Source: Sphingomonadaceae bacterium
Lineage (GTDB): Bacteria; Pseudomonadota; Alphaproteobacteria; Sphingomonadales; Sphingomonadaceae
NCBI GenBank assembly: GCA_025362895.1
Contig: JANYFA010000030.1
Span: forward strand, 1-40,334
Direction: 5' to 3'
DNA length: 40,334 bases
Positions 1 to 8,978 of this stretch are shown piece after piece; position 1 is the stretch's first letter, and each line of letters begins with the position of its first letter. The notes beneath the pieces are model-generated. The model was given only the letters and a program-made list of their open reading frames with translations, searched no databases and was not told the origin of the DNA. The position numbers and the translations under genes were made by a program.

Positions 1-136
1 CTATCGTCGACCATGGCGGGCGTGGCACTTTCTGTCCGGGGTCAGAGGGTCGTCTAAACAACCTTTCTCTACACCAAATCAGCAAGTTAAGCTACGCTCG
101 CCAACCCAGAATGACCCGTCCAGTGAATAATCCGGG

Positions 137-1582
137 CTAAACCCAGTTGCCGTGGAAGCTGACCGGCAACGCGACGGCGGCGGTCCAGCTGACGATAGGC
201 CCGCTCGCAACATGGTGGGCATCGAAAACATGGAGCTCGCTGCGTCGGCTGTCGAGGTTGACCGTTGTGCCCATTATCAGCTCGCGCTTGCCTGCCGTCA
301 CCGGCACGAACTCCTCGACGAGGAGCCGCGCGCCGAAATCATGGGCGTCGTTTGTGCCGGTGCGCCAGTCCCATACGCCGACCCGCGCAGCGAACGGGCG
401 GCCAGGAATATAGCCGCCGACGTGGACCGTCCGGCTGCGCGGCAACCCGGCTGTGCGCGGGTCGCTGCGGGGGAATTCGGCGTCGATCCCGGCCGCGTGC
501 ATGTCGGCGCGACCATCCGGGCGGAGCGCGACCATCGTCAGGCGCGGCGACGGGACCGCCATAAAGCGCCCGTCGATCAGCGCGCGCGCCGCGTCGCGGC
601 CAAAGCTCGGGTCGGCCTCGAAGCAGCCATCGAAGCGGATCGTGCCGTCGGCCGCCTCCCACGCATCGCCGAAGTGGAACGCGGCGAACGGCGGCAGTTC
701 ATAGATGCGGCGCCGACTGAGATCGGCTTTGTCGAGAACGAGGATTTTGCTCCCCAGTTCGGGCTTCCAGCTCAGGCTTTCGACGAACGGCAACGCCATA
801 TGGTCTTGAGTCCATGGCTGGAGGACAATTGCGAGATGTCGTGCGGTCGCGGTGAAGTCATGAATATAGCTCCCCATCGGCAGCTCGACCGCCTGCGCGG
901 CTTCAAGTTTGCCCGCCGCCGACAACCGCCAGATCAATGCGGCCTTCGCCGACAACCCAAGGTTCCAGATCCGCCCATCGGGCTCGACCCGCGGATGGGC
1001 ACGGAAGGGCATCCCGGCGAGGTCGGGGCGGAAGACCTCCGCCCCGGTCGTCGCGAGCGATACCGGATCGACAGCGAACGCCGACCCCGCTTCCCACAAC
1101 GCGAGCAACCGCCCGCCCGCAGCGATCACTGACGTATTAGCCGCGTTGGTATCGTCGGCACTGATAACATGGCTCCCGGCGCGTGAAGGGGTGCCGAAGC
1201 CCGGCTGAACCATCGCCCCGGCCTGCTCCTCGAGCCGCCGCTTGGGCGTATCGACAAAGCGCGCGGTCAGCGTCGCCACCCGTTCCCGGATCGACCACGC
1301 ACGGATCAATCCTTCGCCATCGAACCAGTGGCCCGACGCGCTGCCACCGCGCCGGAAGCGCGCCGGCCCGTTGCGATACAGTGTGCCGTCGAGACCGTCG
1401 GGGACACGCCCGTGGAGCCGCGTCAGCGTTTGCTGCGGAACATCGGCGGCGACATCGCCGACACCGACGAACCAGTCGGGTCGCGCGGTCGCCGCGAGCG
1501 TCGTGTGCGGCAGCGCCAGTGCGCTGAGGGCGACAGCACCGCCCATCATCTGGCGGCGATCGAGGATCGTGGTATCGAACAT
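137..1582 (-). CDS. Carotenoid oxygenase (RPE65/CCD family), exported
   Basis: Translation from MFDTTILDRRQMMGGAVALSALALP (signal-like N-terminus) with LHGRVPDGLDGTLYRNGPARF, HWFDGEGLIRAW, HPRVEPDGRIWNLG, YIHDFTATARHLAIV, FHFGDAWE and C-terminal FHGNWV typical of carotenoid cleavage oxygenases. The track start at 1759 is too long; ATG at 1582 preferred. Confidence 0.88.
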   Translation of the reverse strand: MFDTTILDRRQMMGGAVALSALALPHTTLAATARPDWFVGVGDVAADVPQQTLTRLHGRVPDGLDGTLYRNGPARFRRGGSASGHWFDGEGLIRAWSIRERVATLTARFVDTPKRRLEEQAGAMVQPGFGTPSRAGSHVISADDTNAANTSVIAAGGRLLALWEAGSAFAVDPVSLATTGAEVFRPDLAGMPFRAHPRVEPDGRIWNLGLSAKAALIWRLSAAGKLEAAQAVELPMGSYIHDFTATARHLAIVLQPWTQDHMALPFVESLSWKPELGSKILVLDKADLSRRRIYELPPFAAFHFGDAWEAADGTIRFDGCFEADPSFGRDAARALIDGRFMAVPSPRLTMVALRPDGRADMHAAGIDAEFPRSDPRTAGLPRSRTVHVGGYIPGRPFAARVGVWDWRTGTNDAHDFGARLLVEEFVPVTAGKRELIMGTTVNLDSRRSELHVFDAHHVASGPIVSWTAAVALPVSFHGNWV

Positions 1583-1595
1583 CGTCAGATACTCC

Positions 1596-2045
1596 TTAGC
1601 GGATCTTGATGCTGTGGACGGCCGCGCCGGCACCGACGGCGAAGTTGGCGGCGGCCCATTTTGCCGGACCGGCCTCACCGACGGCATCGTTCGAAAAGGC
1701 ATAAGGTTCGAGAGGCATCCCGAACGGCGTCGTTGCCATTTTACCGTCGCCGTCGACATCGTGGAATGCTTTCACCGCATAGCGACCGGGAACCAACCCG
1801 GGAAAAACGGCTTCGGCGGTATCGCCCGTCACAGGAGCCATCATCGACGCGATCGGCTTGCCGCCGGCATCGAAGTCCGCCTCGCTGGAGAAAAGCGACA
1901 GCATGATGGCCCCGGTCGGCGTCGCGATGCCCGTGAAGCGGACGGTGAGGGGGGTTTCGGCATGGGGCGGGGTTGCCGGCCGGCGGTGGGTGGAAATGAT
2001 CGTCGTCGCGGCGATGATCGCCGTGCCGCACACTTTCGTCGTCAT
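1596..2045 (-). CDS. DUF2141 domain protein, exported
   Basis: MTTKVCGTAIIAATTIIS leader then LTVRFTGIATPTGAIMLSLFSSEADF...GLVPGRYAVKAFHDVDGDGKMATTPFGMPLEPYAFSNDA, typical DUF2141. 13-bp gap to the carotenoid oxygenase on the same strand. Confidence 0.8.
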   Translation of the reverse strand: MTTKVCGTAIIAATTIISTHRRPATPPHAETPLTVRFTGIATPTGAIMLSLFSSEADFDAGGKPIASMMAPVTGDTAEAVFPGLVPGRYAVKAFHDVDGDGKMATTPFGMPLEPYAFSNDAVGEAGPAKWAAANFAVGAGAAVHSIKIR

Positions 2046-2569
2046 CGTCGCGAGTATGTTGATGTTCGGGATCGACGCGCTGACACCGATGACCGTGATT
2101 GCCTTTGGCGGTGTTGTCTTGATGTTCAGCCTGATCCTGACGGCAATCAACTATCTCTCGGGGGCCGTGGCGGTTCCTCTTCATAGCGATATTGCACCCG
2201 TCGCGGCCGCACCTGTCGATGCAGCGGCGGCCGCCGTAGTGCCACTTGCGACGACGATGCCGCCCGGTCTCATCGAGCGCCTGCCACCGCGCCTTGCCAC
2301 CGGGCGGCTGCTCGCGCTGGAAGCGGAGGACCACTATATTCGCGTCCACACCGACCTTGGCCATCATCCTGATGCGGATGACCGACGCGGTCGCCCTCCT
2401 CGACAAGCTTCCTGGCGCGCGGGTCCACCGGTCGTGGTGGGTTGCGCGCGACGCCGTTGAAGGCAGCAGCAGCATCGGCGGGCGCACGACCCTATGCCTC
2501 GCCACGGGTATCACCGCTCCCGTCAGCCGGGCGTTGCGTCCGTCGATCGCGCAGGGTTGGTTCTTGTGA
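1927..2569 (+). pseudogene. Frameshifted LytTR-family membrane-associated transcriptional regulator
   Basis: Frame 1 encodes TM segments (MIVVAAMIAVPHTFVVIVASMLMFGIDALTPMTVIAFGGVVLMFSLILTAINYLSG) and the start of LytTR (RLLALEAEDHYIRVHTDLG). LytTR continues in another frame (AIILMRMTDAVALLDKLPGARVHRSWWVARDAVEGSSSIGGRTTLCLATGITAPVSR). Frame break near 2356-2366. Confidence 0.75.
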
Positions 2570-2616
2570 GTTCCGCTCGCCTAGCGTCGCCGCCCGCCAT
2601 CGGCTAACGCCGCGCG

Positions 2617-4857
2617 ATGCCCGATACCATCGACGATCCCCGCATTCTTGATACCCCCTTCGCCGATGCGCTGTCGGAACGCTATCTCGTGTATGCGCTG
2701 TCGACGATCACGGCGCGGTCGCTCCCCGATGTCCGCGACGGATTGAAGCCCGTCCACCGCCGCATCCTGTGGGGAATGCGCCTGCTCAAGCTCGATCCGG
2801 CGACGGGCTACAAGAAATGCGCGCGGATCGTCGGCGATGTCATGGGCAAATACCACCCTCACGGCGACGCCTCGATCTATGACGCGCTCGTCCGGCTGAG
2901 CCAGTCGTTCGCGCTGCGCTATCCGCTGATCGACGGGCAGGGCAATTTCGGCAACATCGACGGTGATAACGCCGCCGCGATGCGTTACACCGAAGCGCGC
3001 CTCACCGCTGCCGCTGCCGACCTGATGGACGGTCTCGACGAAGACAGTGTCGCCTTCCGCAAAACCTATAACGACGAGGAGGAAGAGCCCGAGGTCTTCC
3101 CCGCCGCCTTCCCCAATCTGCTGGCCAACGGAGCGAGCGGCATCGCAGTCGGCATGGCGACGTCGATCCCACCTCATAACGTCGCTGAGATCGCCGATGC
3201 AGCCATATTGTTGCTCGACGATCCAATGGCTTCGATCGATGCGCTGATGCAGCACATCACGGGTCCCGACTTTCCGACCGGCGGTGTCGTCGTCGAAATA
3301 GCGTCCGCCGTGCGCGCGGCCTATGCCACCGGACGCGGCAGCTTTCGCCTTCGCGCGCGCTGGACCGAGGAGAAGCTGGCCAACGGCATGTGGCAGATCG
3401 CGGTGACCGAAATCCCCTATCAGGTCCAGAAGGGCAAGCTGATCGAGGACATCGCAACGCTGATCAACGACAAGAAATTGCCGATCCTCGCCGACGTCCG
3501 TGACGAATCCGATACAGCGATACGTCTTGTGCTCGAACCCCGCGCGCGCACGGTCGATGCCGCCGTGCTGATGGAAAGCCTGTTCCGCCTGACCGATCTC
3601 GAGACGCGCTTTCCGCTCAACCTCAACGTACTCGACCGCGATCACGTCCCCCGCGTTATGCCGCTGACCGAGGTGCTGCAGGCGTATATCGACCATCAGA
3701 TCGAGGTCGCGGCGCGGCGGACGGGTTTCCGCCTCGGCAAGATCGACGATCGTCTCGAACTGCTCGATGGCTATTTAAAGGCCTATCTATCAATCGACGA
3801 GGTCATCCGGATCATCCGCGAAGAGGATGAGCCGAAGGCCGAACTGATCGCCCGCTTCGGCCTCAACGACCGTCAGGCCGAAGCAATTCTCAACCTTCGC
3901 CTGCGCGCGCTACGGCGGCTCGAAGAAATCGAAATCACCAAGGAACACAGGGCGCTATCGGCGGAAGCGAAGAAACTGCGCGCGCTGCTAGATTCCCCGG
4001 CCGCGCAACGCCGTCGGTTGCGCGACGATCTCGGCAAGCTGCGATTGCGCTATGGTCCTGATACCCCGCTAGGCACGCGACGCACCGAGATCGGGACCGC
4101 GCCAACGGTGACGATGATCCCATTAGAAGCAATGATCGACCGCGAACCGCTGACGGTCATCGTCTCGGCGAAGGGGTGGCTTCGCTCGCTCAAAGGCCAT
4201 GCCGACCTCAGCACCGGCGATACGACCAAGTTCAAGGAGGGGGACGGGCCCAGTTTTGCCTTCCACGCTCAAACTACCGACCGGATCGTCATCGTGGCGG
4301 CGACGGGACGATTCTATACCCTGTCCGCCGATCGTTTGCCGGGCGGACGCGGGTTCGGCGAGCCGGTGCGGCTGATGATCGATCTCGACGGCGCGGCGAT
4401 CGTGTCGGTGTTCGCCCATCGCCCCGCCGCGCGCTATCTTCTCGCCGCGAGCGACGGGCGCGGGTTTGTCGTCGAAGGCGACGAATTGCTGGCTGAAACC
4501 CGTAAGGGGCGGCAGGTGATGACACCGCGCGCCGGGGCGATGCTGAAACTTATTAAGCCCCTAGCCGATAACGATGATTTTCTTGCCCTGCTCGGTGACA
4601 ATCGCAAGCTGCTGCTGATCCCGCTTGCCGAGGTGCCGGTAATGGTGCGCGGTCAGGGGGTTGCGCTGCAGAAGCACAAGGACGGCGGGCTGGCCGATGC
4701 CCTTCCCTTCCGCCGCGCCGATGGTCTGTCGTGGGCAATGGGCGGGGCGACCGGACGAACGCGGACCGAGGCCGATGTCGGCCCGTGGGTCGGGCCGCGC
4801 GGTGGCACGGGGCGGATGCCGCCGCAGGGATTTCCGCGCGATAACCGGTTTAGCTGA
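2617..4857 (+). CDS. parC: DNA topoisomerase IV subunit A
   Basis: 746 aa with LPDVRDGLKPVHRRILWGM, GDVMGKYHPHGDASIYDALVRL, GQGNFGNIDGDNAAAMRYTEARL, FPNLLANGASGIAVGMATSIPPHN. Confidence 0.95.
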   Translation: MPDTIDDPRILDTPFADALSERYLVYALSTITARSLPDVRDGLKPVHRRILWGMRLLKLDPATGYKKCARIVGDVMGKYHPHGDASIYDALVRLSQSFALRYPLIDGQGNFGNIDGDNAAAMRYTEARLTAAAADLMDGLDEDSVAFRKTYNDEEEEPEVFPAAFPNLLANGASGIAVGMATSIPPHNVAEIADAAILLLDDPMASIDALMQHITGPDFPTGGVVVEIASAVRAAYATGRGSFRLRARWTEEKLANGMWQIAVTEIPYQVQKGKLIEDIATLINDKKLPILADVRDESDTAIRLVLEPRARTVDAAVLMESLFRLTDLETRFPLNLNVLDRDHVPRVMPLTEVLQAYIDHQIEVAARRTGFRLGKIDDRLELLDGYLKAYLSIDEVIRIIREEDEPKAELIARFGLNDRQAEAILNLRLRALRRLEEIEITKEHRALSAEAKKLRALLDSPAAQRRRLRDDLGKLRLRYGPDTPLGTRRTEIGTAPTVTMIPLEAMIDREPLTVIVSAKGWLRSLKGHADLSTGDTTKFKEGDGPSFAFHAQTTDRIVIVAATGRFYTLSADRLPGGRGFGEPVRLMIDLDGAAIVSVFAHRPAARYLLAASDGRGFVVEGDELLAETRKGRQVMTPRAGAMLKLIKPLADNDDFLALLGDNRKLLLIPLAEVPVMVRGQGVALQKHKDGGLADALPFRRADGLSWAMGGATGRTRTEADVGPWVGPRGGTGRMPPQGFPRDNRFS

Positions 4858-6019
4858 GAATTTGATCGAGGATAGGGGTAGCGTCTGAGGGGAAGCCGGC
4901 GGCAATCCATTCACGCTGAACCTGGCTGAGAATGCGACTGACCTCGGGACCGGCAGCGATACCACGGGCAATAATATCGCGCCCTGACAACGCGAAAACA
5001 GGTTTACGCCAGATTGTAATGAACTGTGACAAATCGTTGTGTTGACACAACAACCCGCGATCGACCGCGCTTTCCAGCCCGTCGCGATACGCCATCTCGG
5101 CGAGCGAACACGCCGTGTCGGCGGTGAGGACGAGGCGTTTGCGATCGGCGTTCGACAGTCGCAGGCGGAAGGCGACGGCGTCGAGAATGGCGGCGTCTCG
5201 GGGGAGCAGTGCGGCCAGACGGCGGCATGGATCGCCAGCGATTCCCGTGGCGACTTCCGTGACGCACAGCCGGTACAGGGAAGTCACGGCGCTCGCCGTG
5301 ATTTCGGGGAGAACGGAGGTTAAAATACCGTTCACCGTCATGGCTTTGACCGTGGGTACGGGATCGGCGACGGCGAGCAACTTGAATAATTCGTCGCGAA
5401 CACGCTCACGCGACAGCGTCACGAGATCGCCAGCACGCGCGACGCACGCTGCGAGGCCCGCCGGATCAGGTGGGCCCACCCCAAACCGCGCGTGGAACCG
5501 GAAAAAGCGTAGGATGCGGAGGTGGTCCTCGGCGATGCGTTCGAGCGGTACGCCGATGAAGCGCACCCGGTGCGCTGCTAGGTCGGCAAGCCCGCCGAAG
5601 AAATCGTCGACGACGCCGGTCAGCGGGTCCGCGTAAAGGGCGTTGATCGTAAAATCGCGGCGGGCGGCGTCGGCGCGCCAATCGTCGGTAAAGGCGACCG
5701 TCGCGTGGCGGCCGTCGGTGGCGACGTCGCGGCGGAGCGTCGTCACCTCGGCGACGATGCCGTCGGCAACCGCGGTGACGGTGCCGTGAGCGATTCCGGT
5801 CGGGACGGCCTTGATTCCGGCGGCGGTCAGTCGCGCAACGGTGTCAGCGGGGGCGAAGCGGGTCGCAAGGTCGATGTCGCTGGCGACGCGCCCAAGCAGT
5901 CCGTCACGCACCGCGCCACCGACGAGCTTCGTCGCGCCGCCCGCGACGTCGAGCGCCGCAACCAGCCGCGCCCCGCCCGGCGTGTCGAGCCACGCGGGAC
6001 GTGGCAGCCGTTCGCTCAC
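4850..6019 (-). CDS. cca: CCA tRNA nucleotidyltransferase / poly(A) polymerase family
   Basis: KLVGGAVRDGLLGRVASDIDLATRFAPADTVARL, RDFTINALYADPLTGVVDDFFGGLADLAAHRVRFIG, RIAEDHLRILRFFRFHARFG. GTG start at 6019 overlaps the upstream NUDIX stop (GTGA). Confidence 0.92.
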   Translation of the reverse strand: MSERLPRPAWLDTPGGARLVAALDVAGGATKLVGGAVRDGLLGRVASDIDLATRFAPADTVARLTAAGIKAVPTGIAHGTVTAVADGIVAEVTTLRRDVATDGRHATVAFTDDWRADAARRDFTINALYADPLTGVVDDFFGGLADLAAHRVRFIGVPLERIAEDHLRILRFFRFHARFGVGPPDPAGLAACVARAGDLVTLSRERVRDELFKLLAVADPVPTVKAMTVNGILTSVLPEITASAVTSLYRLCVTEVATGIAGDPCRRLAALLPRDAAILDAVAFRLRLSNADRKRLVLTADTACSLAEMAYRDGLESAVDRGLLCQHNDLSQFITIWRKPVFALSGRDIIARGIAAGPEVSRILSQVQREWIAAGFPSDATPILDQILS

Positions 6020-6612
6020 GCCAACCGCCGCGCGAGGTTGACGACGATCGCCGCCGTCGCCCCCCAAATCTCGTGCGTTTCCCACGCGATGACATAATAG
6101 GATCGCACCCGTCCCTGCCACTCGCTGGCGCGCAACTGATGGTTCGCGGGGTCGAGGAGGAAATCGAGCGGCACCTCGAAGATTGACGCGACCTCGGCGG
6201 CGTGCGGCACGAGCGCGAGGCCGGGCGCGACGATGCCGATGACGGGAGTAATGTCGAAACCGGTGCCGGTCGCATAGCGATCGGTCGCACCAACGACGGT
6301 GACGGCGGCAGGCGGCAGCGCGACTTCCTCATGCGCCTCACGCAGCGCAGCGGCGACGGGGTCGGCGTCGGTCGCGTCGATCCGCCCGCCGGGAAAGGCG
6401 ACCTGCCCGGCGTGAGCGCGGAGCGTCGTCGTTCGCCGGGTGAACAGCACGGTCGGACGGTCGTGGGTGATGACGGCGATGAGCACCGCCGCCGGTTTGA
6501 GTGGCGTGGGATCGGGCGCGTCGCCGTTCCCGGCAAAGTCCCAGTCGCCGCGCTTGCCGGGGCCGGGGCCGACGGCGCGTGCGAGAAGAGTGTGGAAGGG
6601 GACGTCGGGCAT
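6016..6612 (-). CDS. NUDIX hydrolase, CoA pyrophosphatase-like
   Basis: LRAHAGQVAFPGGRIDATDADPVAAALREAHEEVAL matches the NUDIX box with the CoA pyrophosphatase-type upstream signature. Start chosen at MPDVPFHTLL. Confidence 0.88.
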   Translation of the reverse strand: MPDVPFHTLLARAVGPGPGKRGDWDFAGNGDAPDPTPLKPAAVLIAVITHDRPTVLFTRRTTTLRAHAGQVAFPGGRIDATDADPVAAALREAHEEVALPPAAVTVVGATDRYATGTGFDITPVIGIVAPGLALVPHAAEVASIFEVPLDFLLDPANHQLRASEWQGRVRSYYVIAWETHEIWGATAAIVVNLARRLA

Positions 6613-6817
6613 CGCAGTCGTCGTCGCGCGGGGCGTGGGGTGAGTCAATTGCGCAAGACGCACCGGCGTCGTGTGCGTCGACAGCGACGACCGCTTTCGA
6701 CCCAGTTCCGGTCGTTCGTCATTGGACGCGGGAATGTCTGCTTATGGTGGATTGCGGACAGTCGAGTTAGAAAAACCCCTAATAAAAAACGCCCGGTGGT
6801 ATGACAATTGACCTCAA

Positions 6818-7264
6818 TCAGCCCTGCGCCATCTTGTCCGAATAGCGTGCAGCGATCGTCGCCATGCTTTTGACAAAGACGTCCCTCTCACTTTCATTAA
6901 TGTAGGCGAGCATTTGCTGGCAATTCTCAATATTCTGACCTTGGATCCGCGTGCGAAACGCTATGCCTTCTTCAGTAAGGGCTAGAGCAACTGCCCGGCC
7001 CTTCAATGCGGATGCATCACGCGTCACCAAGCTTCGCTTGTGCAGTCGGTCCATAACGGATTGCATCGTTGTCGAGCGCACACCCAGATGATCAGCAACG
7101 TCCTTGGCAACCGATTTTGGAAATCGGTGCAAGTAAGAGAGCGTCTCAAGGTCGATCGGGTTGAACGGAAGGGCGCCGAGCTCGGACGCTAGCCGTCGTT
7201 CGTCGATGGTGAGCAAGCGAAGCAAAGTGCCGATTGCTGCGTCAAGAGTCTCGGCCTGATCCAT
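6818..7264 (-). CDS. MarR family transcriptional regulator
   Basis: 148 aa; winged-helix segment SVAKDVADHLGVRSTTMQSVMDRLHKRSLVTRDASALKGRAVALALTEEG. Divergent from the SDR gene; RBS AAGGTGG. Confidence 0.85.
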   Translation of the reverse strand: MDQAETLDAAIGTLLRLLTIDERRLASELGALPFNPIDLETLSYLHRFPKSVAKDVADHLGVRSTTMQSVMDRLHKRSLVTRDASALKGRAVALALTEEGIAFRTRIQGQNIENCQQMLAYINESERDVFVKSMATIAARYSDKMAQG

Positions 7265-7274
7265 TTGCCACCTT

Positions 7275-7291
7275 AATACGAAAACCGTATT
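7275..7291. promoter_or_regulatory. Candidate MarR operator 1: AATACG-N5-CGTATT
   Basis: Perfect 6-5-6 inverted repeat AATACG AAAAC CGTATT immediately upstream of the marR RBS/start. Confidence 0.65.
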
Positions 7292-7296
7292 TACTG

Positions 7297-7313
7297 AATA
7301 CGAGCTTCGTATA
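7297..7313. promoter_or_regulatory. Candidate MarR operator 2: AATACG-N5-CGTATA
   Basis: AATACG AGCTT CGTATA; contains perfect ATACGA-gct-TCGTAT. Offset 22 bp from operator 1; overlaps a possible -10 (TATAAG, 7310-7315) for the SDR gene. Confidence 0.65.
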
Positions 7314-7363
7314 AGATTGTCGCATTACGCCAACGGTGGCAAGCCTGTCCTCAGGAGAGAGAC

Positions 7364-8308
7364 ATGAGTTCGACGAGATATTATCTGTTCACCGGTGCAA
7401 CATCAGGCCTCGGCCTCCAGGCGGCAGCGCAACTCGCCCGGGCAGATGAAAGCGCCGTTATTATCGCAGGCGCGCGCGAAACCGCGAACCTTGATCGCTT
7501 GCGGCATGCCATTCCGGCGGCGAAGCTGCATGTTCTGACGCTCGACACATCCTCGCTCGCCTCCGTTCAGTCGTTTGCAAATGAGGTCACAAAACTTCTT
7601 GGGGGCCATAGCCTGTCAGGTATGGCTTTGAATGCCGGCGTTCAGATCATCAGCGGCGATCAATATTCTGTCGATAGATTTGAATTGACGTTCGCAACCA
7701 ATGTACTTGGTCATATCGCCCTCTTCCGGCATCTACAGTCGGCCTTCTTACCTGATTCGATTATTGTCTCAACAGCCAGCGGCACCCACGACAAAGACCA
7801 CAAACTTGCCAAACCCTACAAATTTTATGGCGGGTATTTTCCATCAGTCGCCGATGTTGCGGCAGGAAAGGTATCCGCCAGTACTGACAAGGCCCAACTG
7901 GGTCGTGATCGTTATGGCACATCCAAGCTCTGTAATATTTTATTTACTTACGCCATGGCACGGAAGTTTGCGAAGGTTGGCCCTCGCTTCATCGCCTACG
8001 ACCCCGGCTTAATGCCCGGAACCGAACTCGCCCGGGACCAGCCTGCTGCAATCCGCTTCGCTTGGAAGAATGTTCTGCCCACCGCTGCCAAATTGATCGA
8101 TGGAGCCAGCACGGCGAAACAATCTGGCATAATGCTGGCTGAGTTGCTTGCCGGACGGCACTTGCCAAATGGCACCGGGCTCCATGTCGAATTCACTGGT
8201 CACGAAATTCCTTCATCCCAAATGTCCTACGATGAATCTCTTCAGGACGCGCTTTTTGAATGGGTCGGTACGACTGCTTTTGGGGTGGCACATTCGGCTG
8301 CTGAATGA
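7364..8308 (+). CDS. Short-chain dehydrogenase/reductase (SDR) family oxidoreductase
   Basis: YLFTGATSGLGLQAAAQL (TGxxxGxG), ALNAGVQ (NAG), DRYGTSKLCNILFTYAMARKF (YxxxK), YDPGLMPGT. Confidence 0.88.
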   Translation: MSSTRYYLFTGATSGLGLQAAAQLARADESAVIIAGARETANLDRLRHAIPAAKLHVLTLDTSSLASVQSFANEVTKLLGGHSLSGMALNAGVQIISGDQYSVDRFELTFATNVLGHIALFRHLQSAFLPDSIIVSTASGTHDKDHKLAKPYKFYGGYFPSVADVAAGKVSASTDKAQLGRDRYGTSKLCNILFTYAMARKFAKVGPRFIAYDPGLMPGTELARDQPAAIRFAWKNVLPTAAKLIDGASTAKQSGIMLAELLAGRHLPNGTGLHVEFTGHEIPSSQMSYDESLQDALFEWVGTTAFGVAHSAAE

Positions 8309-8447
8309 CCGGAAAGTTGTCGGAAGCCGCCGTTCACCACAGCCGTAGGGAATGGCAGCAATGTCCCAAAATAGGTCGTTGACGCCTAATGGCGCCCGGA
8401 CAATCGGTCGCTTGCGGGCAAGGCTACCCAGTTCCGACCCCTCAACT

Positions 8448-8978
8448 TCACCCGAACAGAAAAAACGCTCCCCCGCTCCACAACCCCGGCGGGTCCGCCC
8501 CTTCCGCCAGCGCCCAGTCGGCGAGTTGGTAGAATGTGGCGCGGTTGACGAGCGCTTCCAGCCCGCCGCGAACGTGGAGGTACGGGCGGGGTGTGCCGTC
8601 GGCGGCGGTCGTCACGCGCAGGACGTGGTCGGGCCCGGACAATACATGGTCGCCGGTATTCAGACGGAAGGCGAGGCGGCGGTTGGCCCCCTCCCCTTCG
8701 CTCGTCACGGCGACGGCGACGAACGGGGCATCGTCCACGATGATGTCGAGCTTTTCACCGGGCGTGACGAGGACATAGCTGCCGTCGGCCTCACGGCGCA
8801 GGATCGTCGAGAATAGCCGGACGAGTTCGGCACGTCCGATCGGCGACCCTTCGTGGAACCACGTCCCGTCGGCGGCAATCCGCATCAAGCTGTCGCCGCA
8901 ATGCGCCGGATGCCACGTCTCGACCGGCGGGATTTTCTGTGCCGCGACCAACGCGGCGATTTCAGCGAGATCAACCAT
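8448..8978 (-). CDS. DUF1285 domain-containing protein
   Basis: MVDLAEIAALVAAQKIPPVETWHPAHCGDSLMRIAADGTWFHEGSPIGRAELVRLFSTILRREADGSYVLVTPGEKLDIIVDDAPFVAV is the DUF1285 pattern. Start overlaps the upstream GNAT stop by 8 nt. Confidence 0.85.
   Translation of the reverse strand: MVDLAEIAALVAAQKIPPVETWHPAHCGDSLMRIAADGTWFHEGSPIGRAELVRLFSTILRREADGSYVLVTPGEKLDIIVDDAPFVAVAVTSEGEGANRRLAFRLNTGDHVLSGPDHVLRVTTAADGTPRPYLHVRGGLEALVNRATFYQLADWALAEGADPPGLWSGGAFFLFG

Noticed and set aside
1-136. Left-edge sequence as possible RNA or mobile element end
   Set aside because: Too short and no hairpin, terminal repeat or ORF I could support.
2581-3696. 371-aa minus-strand ORF antisense to parC
   Set aside because: Shadow ORF of parC codon bias; no recognisable domain.
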